Assembly (NCBI RefSeq): GCF_002094305.1
Contig: NZ_LWTX01000013.1
Location: 45,228-109,227, forward strand
Reading direction: 5' to 3'
Origin: Prescottella equi
GTDB taxonomy: Bacteria > Actinomycetota > Actinomycetes > Mycobacteriales > Mycobacteriaceae
DNA length: 64,000 nt
Shown: in pieces, positions 26,596-37,083 of the stretch
Layout of the letters: each line of letters opens with the position of its first letter
Numbering within the stretch: the stretch's first letter is position 1
Program-made: the position numbers and the translations under genes
The notes under the pieces: model-generated
Database searches by the model: none
The model's input: the letters and a program-made list of their open reading frames with translations, nothing else
Told to the model about the DNA's origin: nothing

Positions 26596-26651
26596 AGGGT
26601 ACTCCGGGCCCACGCGGGTTCTCCCCGAGTCGCCGGCGGTTCGGCTACCGT
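26596..26651. promoter_or_regulatory. Divergent leaderless promoters of mhuD and the alpha/beta hydrolase
   Basis: On the minus strand TACCCT (26596-26601) lies 7 bp before the mhuD ATG. On the plus strand TACCGT (26646-26651) lies 7 bp before the hydrolase GTG. Neither gene has a Shine-Dalgarno sequence, which fits leaderless starts. Confidence 0.6.
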
Positions 26652-26658
26652 CGGATCC

Positions 26659-27396
26659 GTGTTGCACGACGAGGGTGGGGCGGGGCGGCCCATACTGCTC
26701 CTGCACGGGCTCATGGGTAGTGCCAGGACGTGGTCGCGGCACGTGTCGTGGTTGCGCGAACACGGCCACGTCTACACGTTCGACGCGGCCGGGCACGGGC
26801 GGCCGATCAACGGGGAGCCGACGACGGAGCTGTTCGTGGCCGACCTCGCCGCTGCTGTCGCCGGACTGGACGAGCCGCTCACCGTGATCGGGCACTCGAT
26901 GGGGGCGCTGCACGCGTGGTGCTTCGCCGCGGCGCACCCCGATCGCGTACGCGCGTTGGTGCTCGAGGACATGGCGCCGGACTTCCGCGGACGCACCGCA
27001 CAGGACTGGGCCGCAATGGTTTCCGCGTGGCCACAGCCGTTCCCCACCGAGGACTCCGTGCTCGAGTACTTCGGCGAGGTTGCGGGCCGCTACTTCCTCG
27101 ATTCGTTCGAGCGGCGCCCGGACGGCTGGTATCTGCACGGTGACGTCGAGACGTTCCGCGACATCTCGGAGGAGTGGGGCACCCGCGATTTCTGGGCGCA
27201 GTGGGACGCCGTCCGCGCGCCCGCGCTGCTCATCGAGGGCGAGTTCACGATCACTCCCGAGGGGCAGATGCGTCGCATGCTCGACGGCCACGACGCCCGG
27301 TACGTGTGGGTGGCGCAGGCCGGCCACCTCGTCCACGACGACCAGCCCGAGCGGTATCGGACCGCGGTGGAGGAGTTCCTGACGTCGCTGCGCTGA
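26659..27396 (+). CDS. Alpha/beta hydrolase
   Basis: The 245-residue protein has the oxyanion HG motif in ILLLHGLMGSARTW, the nucleophile elbow GHSMGALHAW (Ser near residue 82) and a C-terminal His in AGHLVHDDQPERY. The frame is open further upstream, but the GTG at 26659 sits 7 bp behind a TACCGT -10 and removes a non-conserved extension. The position beside mhuD matches the mycobacterial order. The ester substrate is unknown. Confidence 0.85.
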   Translation: MLHDEGGAGRPILLLHGLMGSARTWSRHVSWLREHGHVYTFDAAGHGRPINGEPTTELFVADLAAAVAGLDEPLTVIGHSMGALHAWCFAAAHPDRVRALVLEDMAPDFRGRTAQDWAAMVSAWPQPFPTEDSVLEYFGEVAGRYFLDSFERRPDGWYLHGDVETFRDISEEWGTRDFWAQWDAVRAPALLIEGEFTITPEGQMRRMLDGHDARYVWVAQAGHLVHDDQPERYRTAVEEFLTSLR

Positions 27397-27402
27397 CGGC
27401 GG

Positions 27403-28323
27403 TCAGCGACTGCCCTCGCCGGCCAGCGCGAACATCCCGTCCTCGGTCTGCTCGATCAAGCCGTCCACCAGCAGCGAGTCCAGCGCGCGGTCGCGTTGTC
27501 CGGGATCGCTGAGCCACACCAGGTCCAGCTGGGCGCGTTCGACCGGGTGCGCGCTGCCGCGCAGTACGTCCATCAGCTTTCCGCGGACCTGGCGGTCGGT
27601 GCCCGCGAACTTCTGCACCTTGCGGGGTTCTCCGGTGTACGCGGGGCGCCCGGCCTCCACCCACGCACAGCGCGGCAGCGGGCAGTTCGCGCAGTCCGGG
27701 GTGCGGGCGGTGCAGATCGTCGCTCCCAGCTCCATCAACGCCGCGGAGAACCGTGCCGCCCGTTCGCGGGTGCGGGGCAACAGCGCGTCGACGTCGGCCA
27801 TGTCGCGCTTGGCCGACGGGTTGCCCTGATCCGCCCGGCCGTGCACCGCACGCGCCACGACGCGTCGAACGTTGGTGTCCACCACGGGAACCCGCTGTCC
27901 GTACGCGAAGCAGGCAACCGCGCGGGCGGTGTAGTCGCCGATGCCGGGCAGGCTCAGCAGCACGTCGACGTCGGCCGGGACCACGTCGTCGTGCTCACCT
28001 GCCAGCACGCCCGCGCACTCGTGCAGGCGCAGTGCCCGCCGCGGGTACCCGAGCTTGCCCCACGCGCGTAGGACGTCGGCCTGGCTCGAGGCCGCCATGA
28101 GCGAGGGCACCGGCCAGCGGCGCACCCACTCCTCCCAGATCGGGGCGACGCGGACCACCGGCGTCTGCTGCAGCATGATCTCGCTCATCAGGATGTGCCA
28201 GGCGGTGACGCCGTCCCGGCGCCACGGCAGATCCCGCGCCTGTTCGTCGTACCACTGCAGCAGCGCCACGCCGTCGACCGACCCGGAAGACACCGAAGAC
28301 CCCGAAGACACCGAATCCCTCAT
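27403..28323 (-). CDS. mutY: A/G-specific adenine DNA glycosylase
   Basis: MutY removes adenine mispaired with 8-oxoguanine. The 306-residue protein has the helix-hairpin-helix LPGIGDYTARAVACFAYG with the catalytic Asp in VPVVDTNVRR, the Glu in EIMLQQT, and the [4Fe-4S] cysteines in ICTARTPDCANCPLPRCAW (C-x6-C-x2-C-x5-C). The ATG at 28323 has GGAGAAGG immediately upstream; ATG at 28356 is possible. The first codons encode a low-complexity Ser/Gly repeat (SVSSGSSVSSGS) from near-tandem DNA repeats. Its stop is 6 bp from the hydrolase stop (convergent). Confidence 0.95.
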   Translation of the reverse strand: MRDSVSSGSSVSSGSVDGVALLQWYDEQARDLPWRRDGVTAWHILMSEIMLQQTPVVRVAPIWEEWVRRWPVPSLMAASSQADVLRAWGKLGYPRRALRLHECAGVLAGEHDDVVPADVDVLLSLPGIGDYTARAVACFAYGQRVPVVDTNVRRVVARAVHGRADQGNPSAKRDMADVDALLPRTRERAARFSAALMELGATICTARTPDCANCPLPRCAWVEAGRPAYTGEPRKVQKFAGTDRQVRGKLMDVLRGSAHPVERAQLDLVWLSDPGQRDRALDSLLVDGLIEQTEDGMFALAGEGSR

Positions 28324-28389
28324 CCTTCTCCGTTCACCACTCCGGGCTTTCGTCATCGGTCCAATCGAGACGGCAGGCGGCGGAGGGTG

Positions 28390-28395
28390 CACAAT
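28390..28395 (+). promoter_or_regulatory. Leaderless-type -10 (CACAAT) of carbonic anhydrase
   Basis: CACAAT lies 6 bp before the ATG at 28402, with no Shine-Dalgarno sequence, the same layout as other promoters in this region. Confidence 0.45.
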
Positions 28396-28401
28396 TGCCC
28401 C

Positions 28402-29028
28402 ATGCCCAATTCCAACCCGATCTCCGCTTGGAAAGCCCTCAAGCAGGGTAACGAGCGTTTCGTCAGTGGTACCCCGCTGCATCCGAGCCAGGGTATTGCC
28501 GACCGTGCGAAGTTGGTCGACGCCCAGCACCCGACCGCAGTGATCTTCGGCTGCGGTGACTCCCGAGTCGCCGCCGAGATCATCTTCGACCAGGGCCTCG
28601 GCGACACGTTCGTCGTCCGCACGGCCGGTCACGTGATCGACAGTGCCGTCCTCGGATCCATCGAGTACGCCGTCGCGGTCCTCAATGTCCCGCTGATCGT
28701 CGTGTTCGGCCACGACAGCTGCGGCGCCGTCAAGGCCACACTCGACGCCCTCGACAACGGTGCCATTCCGGCCGGCTTCATCCGTGACGTCGTCGAGCGC
28801 GTCTCGCCGTCGATCCTGATGGGGCGCCGCGAGGGCCTGAGCACCGTCGACGACCTCGAGGGCCGTCACGTCGTGGAGACCGGCTCGCTGCTGATGCAGC
28901 GGTCGCGGATCATCTCCGAGGCCGTCGAGGCCGGTAAGTGCGCCATCGTCGGCGTCACCTACAAGCTCGCCGAGGGCGACATCAAACTGCAGAGCGTCGT
29001 CGGCGACGTCGGCGAGTCCGTCGACTGA
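28402..29028 (+). CDS. Beta-class carbonic anhydrase
   Basis: The enzyme interconverts CO2 and bicarbonate. The zinc ligands are visible in VIFGCGDSR (Cys, with the Asp-Arg dyad) and FGHDSCGAVKA (His and Cys). The 208-residue length fits the bacterial beta class. Its place beside mutY corresponds to Rv3588c (CanB) in M. tuberculosis. The ATG at 28402 gives the MPNSNPISAWKAL start. It is followed by a strong terminator. Confidence 0.95.
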   Translation: MPNSNPISAWKALKQGNERFVSGTPLHPSQGIADRAKLVDAQHPTAVIFGCGDSRVAAEIIFDQGLGDTFVVRTAGHVIDSAVLGSIEYAVAVLNVPLIVVFGHDSCGAVKATLDALDNGAIPAGFIRDVVERVSPSILMGRREGLSTVDDLEGRHVVETGSLLMQRSRIISEAVEAGKCAIVGVTYKLAEGDIKLQSVVGDVGESVD

Positions 29029-29041
29029 CACCTCCGTCACA

Positions 29042-29074
29042 GCGGCCCCGGAGCGATATCGGCTCCGGGGCCGC
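29042..29074 (+). terminator. Hairpin terminator after carbonic anhydrase
   Basis: A perfect 13-bp stem (GCGGCCCCGGAGC and its complement) with a 7-base loop lies 14 bp after the stop codon. Confidence 0.8.
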
Positions 29075-29177
29075 CGGTGTGCGCGGAGCCGGGGCGGCAC
29101 TTCTTTAATGCATGGTCCGGCAGCTTCGGGGGAGCGACACGCCGAGGCTGCTCAGGCGGGTACCGGCCGGGGCCAAT

Positions 29178-29183
29178 TACGGT
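29178..29183 (+). promoter_or_regulatory. Leaderless-type -10 (TACGGT)
   Basis: TACGGT ends 6 bp before the GTG start at 29190, with no Shine-Dalgarno sequence. Confidence 0.5.
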
Positions 29184-29189
29184 TGAGTC

Positions 29190-29864
29190 GTGCTTGAACC
29201 GAACGGACCGTTGCCCCCGGAGATCTACTGGCGCCGGCGGGCGCTCGCCATCGGCGCCGCCGTCGTGGTGCTCGCGCTGATCGTCTGGATCGTCCTGTCC
29301 ATCGGCGGCGGTGACGACGACTCCGAGTCGACCGCCGCCGCGGCCACGTCCGAGCTGACGGAATCGAGCGAGGCGCCGACGACGTCGCAGGCCGAGGATC
29401 CGTCGGGAACCTCGGGTGCCGACTCGTCGTCCACGACGACGGCGAGCAGCACCACGTCGGCCAACCCGTCCAAGGACTGCGCCGACCAGTCGCTCGCGCT
29501 CAAGGTGACCCCGGACCAGCCGCAGTACAAGGCGGGTGACGAGCCGGGCTTCACGATCGCCATCACGAACATCGGCACCAACGCGTGCGAGCGCGACCTC
29601 GGGTCGGGCCTGCAGCAGGTGCTCGTGTACTCGCTCGACGGCGCGAACCGTCTGTGGTCCAACGTCGACTGCTTCCCGTCGTCGGAGCCGGAGGTCCGGA
29701 CGCTGGAGCCGGGCGGCCAGGCACGCTTCACCGTCAAGTGGTCGGCGAAGACGTCGGCGCCGGGCTGCACGGCGCCGCGCGAGCCGGTGGCCCCCGGCGG
29801 ATACACCGTGGTCGGGCAGCTGGGCTCCCTCAAGAGCAACCCGGAGCCGTTCAACATCGCATGA
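29190..29864 (+). CDS. Single-pass membrane protein with Ser/Thr-rich linker, function unknown
   Basis: The 224-residue protein has a short cytoplasmic N-terminus, one helix (ALAIGAAVVVLALIVWIVLSI, about residues 18-38), a Ser/Thr/Ala-rich linker to about residue 95 and an extracellular domain with four cysteines (DCADQ, NACERD, VDCFPSS, APGCTAP) that could form two disulfides. The segment FTIAITNIGTNAC suggests an Ig-like beta-sandwich. The position matches Rv3587c between the carbonic anhydrase and disA. No enzymatic motif is seen. Confidence 0.75.
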   Translation: MLEPNGPLPPEIYWRRRALAIGAAVVVLALIVWIVLSIGGGDDDSESTAAAATSELTESSEAPTTSQAEDPSGTSGADSSSTTTASSTTSANPSKDCADQSLALKVTPDQPQYKAGDEPGFTIAITNIGTNACERDLGSGLQQVLVYSLDGANRLWSNVDCFPSSEPEVRTLEPGGQARFTVKWSAKTSAPGCTAPREPVAPGGYTVVGQLGSLKSNPEPFNIA

Positions 29865-29892
29865 GCCGACGGCGCCGGCCCGACGGACCGGC

Positions 29893-30987
29893 CTAGTCGT
29901 ACGGCCCGTTGATCGACGCCTCCGCGAGTCGCGACAGGCCCTCCCGGATGTGCCGGGCCCACAGGCCGCCGATGCCGTCCACCGACTGCAGGTCCGCGGC
30001 AGTTGCGGCCAGCAGCCCCTGCAGCGTCCCGAACGAGCAGACCAGCCGGTGGATCTGCATGAACTGCAGCCGCGGAACCCTGGTGAGCACGCGATAGCCG
30101 CGCGGACTCATCGGCGCATCGAGGGCCTCGATCGTCCCCGGATACCCGAACGCGCGGGCGAGCGTCGTGAGGTCGAGCAGGTCCACGTCGGTGAGTTTGT
30201 CGAGCGCGGCGAGGGTGCTCTCCACCGCTGTCGCCGAGGCCGGCTCGCTGCCGGCCAGGTAGTCGCGGACCATGAGCTGCCGGACGGCGTCGTTGTCGCC
30301 GACGAGTTCCTCCAGCTGCAGTGCCAGCTGCCGGCCGTCGGTCCCCAGTTCGAGGACGTCCTGCTCGATCTCGACCGAGACCCGGCGCACCATCTCGAGT
30401 CGCTGCACCACGGTCAGGGCGTCGCGCAGGGTCACGAAGTCCTCGATCTCGACCACCGACAGCTGCCTGGTGACCTCGTCGAGGCGGGACTTGTAGCGCT
30501 CGAGGGTGGCGACGGCCTGGTTGGCACGCGAGAGAATCGTCTCCGACGCGTTGATGACATGCCTGATCCCGCCGACGTACACACTGACGATGCTCATCGA
30601 CTGGCTCACCGACACCACCGGATATCCGGTCTGGATCGCGGTCCGTTCGGCCGCACGGTGCCGGGTCCCGGATTCGACGGTCGGAATGCGATGGTCCGGC
30701 ACCAGCTGCACATTGGCGCGCAGGATGCGGGTGCCGTCGGTGGACAGCACGACGGCGCCGTCCATCTTCGACAGCTCGCGCAGCCGGGTGGGCACGAAGT
30801 CGACGTCGAGTTCGAAGCCGCCGTCGCACAGTTCCTCGACCTGGTCGTCGTAACCGAGCACGATCAGCGCGCCGGTGCGTCCACGCAGGATCCGCTCGAG
30901 GCCGTCGCGGAGGGCGGTTCCGGGCGCGAGCCGGGCGATGGTCTCCCGGGTGTCGCGTGCAACCGTCGACGCGGGCACATCGTTCAT
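29893..30987 (-). CDS. disA: Diadenylate cyclase DisA (DNA integrity scanning protein)
   Basis: DisA makes cyclic di-AMP from two ATP and scans DNA for damage. The 364-residue chain has the DAC domain with MDGAVVLS (DGA motif, about residue 75) and [10 protein letters not shown] (RHR motif, about residue 107), a helical spine and a C-terminal helix-hairpin-helix DNA-binding domain ([20 protein letters not shown]). It lies downstream of radA in the same direction, though a plus-strand thioesterase gene separates them. The RadA/DisA association is conserved in actinobacteria. Confidence 0.96.
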   Translation of the reverse strand: MNDVPASTVARDTRETIARLAPGTALRDGLERILRGRTGALIVLGYDDQVEELCDGGFELDVDFVPTRLRELSKMDGAVVLSTDGTRILRANVQLVPDHRIPTVESGTRHRAAERTAIQTGYPVVSVSQSMSIVSVYVGGIRHVINASETILSRANQAVATLERYKSRLDEVTRQLSVVEIEDFVTLRDALTVVQRLEMVRRVSVEIEQDVLELGTDGRQLALQLEELVGDNDAVRQLMVRDYLAGSEPASATAVESTLAALDKLTDVDLLDLTTLARAFGYPGTIEALDAPMSPRGYRVLTRVPRLQFMQIHRLVCSFGTLQGLLAATAADLQSVDGIGGLWARHIREGLSRLAEASINGPYD

Positions 30988-31058
30988 CGCGGATCCCCCC
31001 AGGTGCGGTCGACGTCACATCTTGCCGTGCCGCATACGGGCCGCGGTCGGGCCGCATC

Positions 31059-31064
31059 TACATT
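31059..31064 (+). promoter_or_regulatory. Leaderless-type -10 (TACATT) of the hotdog thioesterase
   Basis: TACATT lies 8 bp before the GTG at 31073 and no Shine-Dalgarno sequence is present. Confidence 0.45.
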
Positions 31065-31072
31065 ACCTAGTT

Positions 31073-31633
31073 GTGAGCAGTACTTGGACCTTGCCCGATG
31101 ACCTCGTTCTTCCGGAGGTGCCGGACTGGTACCCCGCTCCCGGGGAACCGCTCCCGCAGCACTGGTCCAAGTGTTTCGGCTGCGGCGACGACCAGCCCGC
31201 CGGTATGGCCATGACCTTCCAGGCCGGCGAGGACCTGACCGTCACCGGTCGGCTCGAGGTGGCCAACCGCTATCAGGGCGGACCGGGTGTGATCCACGGC
31301 GGCATCCTGTCGACCGCGTTCGACGAGGTCCAGGGCATGGCGTGCATGGTGCTCGGCGGCCCGGTCGTCACCGCGCACCTGGAGATCGACTTCGCCCGGC
31401 CCATCCCGCTCAGCTCGGTGCTCGAGTTCCGTGCGCGAATCGAGGGCACCGTCCGGCGCAAGGCCTACACGACCTCCGAGGCGTTCATCGTCGAGGGACC
31501 GGGCACCGACCCGAACACCCCGGTCGCGACCTCGCGCGGGCTGTTCCTGACGGTCAACCCGGAGCATTTCGCGCCCACCGCGGCGTTCGTCGACGGTCAG
31601 CCGACGTCGCCGTTCGGCACCTCCGCGGTCTGA
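31073..31633 (+). CDS. PaaI-like hotdog-fold thioesterase
   Basis: The 186-residue protein carries a hotdog domain with CFGCGDDQPAGMAMTF at the start and GPGVIHGGILSTAFDEVQGM, the HGG...D/E catalytic segment of PaaI/DUF4442-like acyl-CoA thioesterases. It sits between disA and radA on the opposite strand; its stop is 3 bp from that of radA. The GTG at 31073 (VSSTWTLPDD) follows a TACATT -10. The acyl substrate is unknown. Confidence 0.82.
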   Translation: MSSTWTLPDDLVLPEVPDWYPAPGEPLPQHWSKCFGCGDDQPAGMAMTFQAGEDLTVTGRLEVANRYQGGPGVIHGGILSTAFDEVQGMACMVLGGPVVTAHLEIDFARPIPLSSVLEFRARIEGTVRRKAYTTSEAFIVEGPGTDPNTPVATSRGLFLTVNPEHFAPTAAFVDGQPTSPFGTSAV

Positions 31634-31636
31634 CGC

Positions 31637-33025
31637 TCAGCGAAGACTCAACGCCCGCAAGGCATCTCCGACGTTCGCGACCTCGATCGCCCGGATGCCC
31701 TTCGGTAGTTCGCCGGAGTCGACCGGAACCACCGCGCGCGTGAAGCCCAGGCGCGCGGCCTCGGCGACCCGGCGGCCGACGCCGCTCACCCGGCGGACCT
31801 CGCCGGCCAGGCCGACCTCGCCCAGCACGACGGTGCCGGCCGGGATCGGACGGTCCTTGCTGCCCGACGCCACCGCGATCGCGAGCGCGAGATCGCACGA
31901 CGGGTCCGTCATCCGCATGCCGCCGACGGTCGCGGCGTAGACCTCCTTGTCGGAGAGCTTGATCGAGTGCCGGCGCTCGAGCACGGCCAGCACCATCGAC
32001 ACGCGCGCCGAGTCGAGTCCGCTCACCGCCCGCCGCGGCGACGGGTTGTGGGTGGGCGCCACGAGTGCCTGCACCTCGCCGAGCAGTGGACGCTTGCCGT
32101 CCATCGTGACGGTCACGGCGGTGCCGGGCACCTCGTCCAGTCGGTGGTGCAGGAACAGGCCGGACGGGTCGCTCACGCCGACGATGCCGTCCTCGCGCAG
32201 TTCGAAGCAGCCCACCTCGTCGGCGGCGCCGAACCGGTTCTTGATGCCGCGGATCATGCGGAGGGTGGAGTGCTTGTCGCCCTCGAAGTGCAGCACGACA
32301 TCGACCAGGTGCTCGAGCGACCGCGGGCCGGCCACCGCGCCGTCCTTGGTGACGTGGCCGATGAGCAGCACCGGCACGCCGCTGGCTTTCGCGAGTGACG
32401 TCAGCGCACTCGTGATGGCCCGCACCTGCGTGACACCGCCGACGACACCGTCGACGTCCGCCGCGAGCATGGTCTGCACCGAGTCGACGATGAGCAGCGT
32501 GGGGCGGACCTGCTCGACGTGACCGAGAACCGTCGCCAGATCGGACTCCGCGGCGAGGTAGACCCGCTCGTGCACCGCGCCGGTGCGGTCCGCGCGCAGG
32601 CGCACCTGTCCCGCCGACTCCTCGCCGGTGACGTACAGCGCGCGGTCGTCGGCGCTGCGGGTGGCCCACCGGTGGACCACCTCGAGCAGCAGCGTCGACT
32701 TGCCCACGCCGGGTTCACCGGCGAGCAGCACCACCGATCCGGGGACGACTCCGCCGCCGAGGACCCGGTCGAGTTCGTCCACGCCGGTCGCCTTGGCACG
32801 CGTGGTCTTGCCGTCGATCTGGGTGATGGGCGTCGCAGGTGTGGACGGGAGCAGTGCCGCCGCGCCCGCGCGGGCCAGCGAGGCTCCGGGGCGGGACGTC
32901 ACCGCTGCCAGGACCGGGGCCTCGTCCATGGACCCCCAGGTGCCGCACTCGGGGCAGCGGCCGACCCACTTGGCAACCGTGTGCTGACACGACGAACACC
33001 TGAAGCTGGATTTGGGTTTGGCCAC
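31637..33025 (-). CDS. radA: DNA repair protein RadA (Sms)
   Basis: RadA processes recombination branches together with RecA. The 462-residue protein has the N-terminal C4 zinc finger (FRCSSCQH, then [10 protein letters not shown]), a RecA-like core with Walker [12 protein letters not shown], the RadA-specific KNRFG motif in [14 protein letters not shown] and a Lon-like C-terminal domain ([20 protein letters not shown]). The GTG start gives [10 protein letters not shown], as in the family. A long terminator hairpin lies between its start and the lpqE 3' end. Confidence 0.97.
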   Translation of the reverse strand: MAKPKSSFRCSSCQHTVAKWVGRCPECGTWGSMDEAPVLAAVTSRPGASLARAGAAALLPSTPATPITQIDGKTTRAKATGVDELDRVLGGGVVPGSVVLLAGEPGVGKSTLLLEVVHRWATRSADDRALYVTGEESAGQVRLRADRTGAVHERVYLAAESDLATVLGHVEQVRPTLLIVDSVQTMLAADVDGVVGGVTQVRAITSALTSLAKASGVPVLLIGHVTKDGAVAGPRSLEHLVDVVLHFEGDKHSTLRMIRGIKNRFGAADEVGCFELREDGIVGVSDPSGLFLHHRLDEVPGTAVTVTMDGKRPLLGEVQALVAPTHNPSPRRAVSGLDSARVSMVLAVLERRHSIKLSDKEVYAATVGGMRMTDPSCDLALAIAVASGSKDRPIPAGTVVLGEVGLAGEVRRVSGVGRRVAEAARLGFTRAVVPVDSGELPKGIRAIEVANVGDALRALSLR

Positions 33026-33053
33026 CCGGGAATCCTAGTGGCTGCCACAGACA

Positions 33054-33088
33054 GGAAGGCCCGGGCGACACTGTCGCCCGGGCCTTCC
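33054..33088 (-). terminator. Terminator downstream of lpqE
   Basis: A perfect 16-bp stem (arms 33054-33069 and 33073-33088) with a 3-base loop lies 15 bp beyond the minus-strand lpqE stop. It isolates lpqE from radA. Confidence 0.85.
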
Positions 33089-33103
33089 TTCACGTGCTGT
33101 GGG

Positions 33104-33700
33104 TCAGTGCCCCTCGGACACGACGGGGGACTTCTCCGACTCGTGGCGCTCGGTCTTCGGGCCGGCGTCGACCGGGACCTGCACGACGATGTCGCCGGCG
33201 TTCTCGAACGTGAAGATGACCGGGAAGGTCAGGCCCGGACGGACGCCCTCGCGGATGTCCTGGAGGGTGACGTCGATCAGGCTGACGTGCTCGGGCGCCT
33301 CCTCGGGAACCGAGACGTCCGGGTTGCCGGCGCCGAGCGCGAACTGCGGCTTGATCTCGAGCGTGCCGTCCTTCTCGTCGATCTTCACCGAGCCGGCGTA
33401 GTCCGTCTTGATGGACTTCAGGCGGTCCGACTTCGACTCGCTGAGGTTGACAGCGGTGAACGCGAGCTCGGCGTCGCCGCCGGGCTCGATGCTGAACTCC
33501 TCGGAGTTCGGGTACACGACGTGCACGTTGCGCAGCGCGACGTCACCGCTGGTGGCCTGGTTGCCGTTGATGGCAGCGACCTGGGTCGCGGTCTGCGAGA
33601 TCTGACCCGCTCCGCACGCGGACAGCATGAGCGTCGCGCCGGCGGCGAGAGCGACGGCGGCCATGACTCGGCGAGTCGGCGACGCAGTGAGAGCAGTCAC
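33104..33700 (-). CDS. lpqE: LpqE-like lipoprotein (PCu(A)C-like fold)
   Basis: The 198-residue protein has a signal peptide ending in a lipobox (ATLMLSAC), so it should be lipid-anchored outside the membrane. The mature part (VALRNVHVVYP, LIDVTLQDIREGVRPGLTFPVIFTFENAGDIVVQVPV) has a beta-sandwich pattern like copper-chaperone PCu(A)C domains. The clustered Met/His copper ligands are not obvious apart from the His-rich tail, so metal binding is open. The GTG at 33700 is preferred because GGAGG lies 7 bp upstream. The position matches Rv3584. Confidence 0.82.
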   Translation of the reverse strand: MTALTASPTRRVMAAVALAAGATLMLSACGAGQISQTATQVAAINGNQATSGDVALRNVHVVYPNSEEFSIEPGGDAELAFTAVNLSESKSDRLKSIKTDYAGSVKIDEKDGTLEIKPQFALGAGNPDVSVPEEAPEHVSLIDVTLQDIREGVRPGLTFPVIFTFENAGDIVVQVPVDAGPKTERHESEKSPVVSEGH

Positions 33701-34486
<786 letters not shown>

Positions 34487-34488
34487 CA

Positions 34489-35172
34489 GTGAGTGACAAC
34501 GGGGGGCCGGTCGTAGCGCTGGTCCCTGCAGCCGGACGTGGTGTTCGGCTGGGTGAGCCCGTGCCGAAGGCGTTCGTCGAACTCGGTGGGCGCAGCATGC
34601 TGCGCCGCGCCGTCGACGGACTCCTCGGTTCGGGCGTCGTCGACACCGTCGTGGTGATCGTTCCCGACGAACTCGTCGAGGCGGCTCGGGCAGACCTGCC
34701 CGCGGGAGTGCTCGTCGTCGTCGGTGGTGAGGAGCGCGCGGATTCGGTCCGTGCGGGTCTCGCCGCGGCGCCCGAAGCCGGTTTGGTGCTGGTGCACGAC
34801 GCCGCGCGGGCACTGACGCCGCCGTCGTTGATCGCCCGCGTCGTGGCGGAACTGCAGGCCGGTCGCACTGCGGTCGTGCCGGTCCTGCCGGTGAGCGACA
34901 CCATCAAGACCGTCGACGTGCTCGGCACCGTCACGGGCACACCGCCGCGTTCGGAACTGCGAGCGGTCCAGACCCCGCAGGGCTTCGACGCCGACCTGTT
35001 GCGTCGGGCGTACGAGGACGTGAACGGGGACGCGACCGACGACGCCGGCCTGGTCGAGCGGCTCGGCGAGCCGGTCCGGACCATCGTCGGCGAGCCCGAG
35101 GCATTCAAGATCACCACCCCGTGGGATCTCGCGCTGGCCCGGGTACTGCTCGGGCAGGCCGGACCCGAGTAA
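34489..35172 (+). CDS. ispD: 2-C-methyl-D-erythritol 4-phosphate cytidylyltransferase
   Basis: IspD makes CDP-methylerythritol in the non-mevalonate isoprenoid pathway. The CTP-binding N-terminus [35 protein letters not shown] and [15 protein letters not shown] are family motifs. The length is 227 residues. The GTG start is 3 bp after carD. ispF follows after 13 bp. Confidence 0.96.
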   Translation: MSDNGGPVVALVPAAGRGVRLGEPVPKAFVELGGRSMLRRAVDGLLGSGVVDTVVVIVPDELVEAARADLPAGVLVVVGGEERADSVRAGLAAAPEAGLVLVHDAARALTPPSLIARVVAELQAGRTAVVPVLPVSDTIKTVDVLGTVTGTPPRSELRAVQTPQGFDADLLRRAYEDVNGDATDDAGLVERLGEPVRTIVGEPEAFKITTPWDLALARVLLGQAGPE

Positions 35173-35185
35173 GGAGCCCGAGAGC

Positions 35186-35662
35186 GTGCGAGTCGGAATC
35201 GGTACGGACGTCCATCCCGTGGAGAAGGGCCGTCCGTGCTGGATGGCCGGTCTGTTGTTCGACGACGTCGACGGCTGCGCCGGGCACTCGGACGGTGACG
35301 TCGCCGCCCACGCGCTGTGTGACGCACTCCTCTCGGCGGCCGGTCTGGGCGATCTCGGTTCGGTGTTCGGCACCGGCCGACCCGAGTGGGACGGGGTTTC
35401 CGGTGTGCGGATGCTCACCGAGGTCCGACGTCTGCTCGGTGACGCCGGCTACACCGTCGGCAACGCATCCGTGCAGGTCATCGGCAATCGGCCGAAGATC
35501 GGTCCGCGCCGCGAGGAGGCCCAGCGGGTGCTCGGTGACGTCCTCGGTGCACCGGTCTCGGTATCGGCGACCACCACCGACGGACTGGGGCTCACCGGTC
35601 GCGGCGAGGGCATCGCCGCGGTGGCGACCGCGCTGATCATCCCCGCTGCTAGCGCCCGGTAG
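35186..35662 (+). CDS. ispF: 2-C-methyl-D-erythritol 2,4-cyclodiphosphate synthase
   Basis: IspF closes the cyclodiphosphate ring in the MEP pathway. The metal site is in [12 protein letters not shown] (Asp and His) and [17 protein letters not shown], with [17 protein letters not shown] at the end. The length of 158 residues is usual. Its TAG stop forms the first three bases of the cysS -10 element. Confidence 0.97.
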   Translation: MRVGIGTDVHPVEKGRPCWMAGLLFDDVDGCAGHSDGDVAAHALCDALLSAAGLGDLGSVFGTGRPEWDGVSGVRMLTEVRRLLGDAGYTVGNASVQVIGNRPKIGPRREEAQRVLGDVLGAPVSVSATTTDGLGLTGRGEGIAAVATALIIPAASAR

Positions 35663-35665
35663 AAT
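35660..35665 (+). promoter_or_regulatory. cysS -10 element (TAGAAT) overlapping the ispF stop codon
   Basis: TAGAAT begins with the ispF stop codon TAG and ends 8 bp before the cysS GTG. No Shine-Dalgarno sequence precedes that GTG, so a leaderless transcript is likely. Confidence 0.55.
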
Positions 35666-35673
35666 CGCTCGTC

Positions 35674-37083
35674 GTGACCCTGCGCCTATACGACACCGTG
35701 ACACGGGCTCCGCGTGACTTCGTCCCGCTGACCCCCGGACATGCCTCGGTGTACCTGTGTGGCGCCACCGTCCAGGGCGAACCTCACATCGGCCACGTCC
35801 GCAGTGGCGTCGCGTTCGACGTGCTGCGCCGCTGGCTGCTCGCGCACGACTACGACGTCGCGTTCGTGCGAAATGTCACCGATATCGACGACAAGATCCT
35901 GAACAAGGCCGCCGAGGCGGGCCGCCCGTGGTGGGAGTGGGCCGCGACGTTCGAGCGTTCGTTCGACTGGGCCTACCGGCAGCTGGGTGTGCTGCCGCCG
36001 TCGGTGGAGCCGCGGGCGACCGGGCACGTCACCCAGATGGTCGAGATGATGCAGCGGCTCATCGACAACGGCCACGCGTACGCGTCGGGCGGCGACGTCT
36101 ACTTCGACGTCCGGAGCTTCCCCGAGTACGGGCGGTTGTCCGGGCACAAGCTCGACGACGTCCACCAGGGCGAGAGCGCCGGTGCGGGCAAACGGGATCC
36201 GCGGGACTTCACGCTCTGGAAGGCCGCCAAGCCGGGCGAGCCGTCGTGGCCCACACCGTGGGGTCCGGGCCGGCCCGGATGGCACCTCGAATGCTCGGCG
36301 ATGGCGGTGTTCTACCTCGGCCAGGCGTTCGACATCCACTGCGGCGGACTGGATCTGGTGTTCCCGCATCACGAGAACGAGATCGCGCAGGCCAAGTGCG
36401 CCGGTGACGACTTCGCGCAGTACTGGCTGCACAACGGCTGGGTCACCAAGTCGGGCGAGAAGATGTCGAAGTCGCTCGGCAACGTGCTTTCGGTGCCGAA
36501 CGTACTCAAACTCGTTCGCCCGCAGGAACTTCGGTACTACCTCGGCAGCGCCCACTACCGGTCGATGCTCGAGTACTCCGAGGAGGCGCTGCAGGAGGCC
36601 GCCGCCGGGTACCGGCGTTGCGAGTCGTTCGTGCAGCGGACGGCCGAGCGGGCCGGCGAGGTCCAGGTCGGCAAGTGGACCGAGGAGTTCGCGGCGGCGC
36701 TCGACGACGACCTGAACGTGCCTGCGGCCCTTGCCGAGATCCACGGCCGGGTACGCGAGGGCAACATCGCGCTCGAGTCCGGTGACGCGGCCGGCGCGCG
36801 GGCGCTCGCCGGCCAGGTCCGGGCGATGCTCGGGATCCTGGGCGTCGATCCGCTCGACGAGCAGTGGACCGCTGCGTCGGACGACGCGGCGGCGATGGGT
36901 GCACTCGACGTGCTCGTGCAGGCCGAACTCGACCGGCGCCAGCAGGCGCGGGCCGACAAGAACTGGGCGGTGGCCGACGAGGTCCGCGACCGGTTGGCTG
37001 CGGCGGGCATCGCCGTGACCGACACTCCGAGCGGACCCGAGTGGTCGCTCGAGCAAGCTTCTTCCAACGAATCGGGTAAGTGA
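35674..37083 (+). CDS. cysS: Cysteinyl-tRNA synthetase
   Basis: CysS is a class I synthetase. The 469-residue chain has the first zinc ligand in [15 protein letters not shown], which also includes the HIGH motif (PHIGH), zinc-site residues in WHLECSAM and HHENEIAQ, and the KMSKS loop in [10 protein letters not shown]. The C-terminal anticodon-binding helix bundle follows. The name CysS rather than MshC is supported by the full length and the KMSKS context. Its TGA overlaps the rlmB start. Confidence 0.95.
   Translation: MTLRLYDTVTRAPRDFVPLTPGHASVYLCGATVQGEPHIGHVRSGVAFDVLRRWLLAHDYDVAFVRNVTDIDDKILNKAAEAGRPWWEWAATFERSFDWAYRQLGVLPPSVEPRATGHVTQMVEMMQRLIDNGHAYASGGDVYFDVRSFPEYGRLSGHKLDDVHQGESAGAGKRDPRDFTLWKAAKPGEPSWPTPWGPGRPGWHLECSAMAVFYLGQAFDIHCGGLDLVFPHHENEIAQAKCAGDDFAQYWLHNGWVTKSGEKMSKSLGNVLSVPNVLKLVRPQELRYYLGSAHYRSMLEYSEEALQEAAAGYRRCESFVQRTAERAGEVQVGKWTEEFAAALDDDLNVPAALAEIHGRVREGNIALESGDAAGARALAGQVRAMLGILGVDPLDEQWTAASDDAAAMGALDVLVQAELDRRQQARADKNWAVADEVRDRLAAAGIAVTDTPSGPEWSLEQASSNESGK

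Noticed and set aside
28261..28330. Near-tandem GAAGACACC/GAAGACCCC repeats as a possible small CRISPR or iteron
   Set aside because: Only about three imperfect units, and they are in frame as the Ser/Gly-rich start of MutY.
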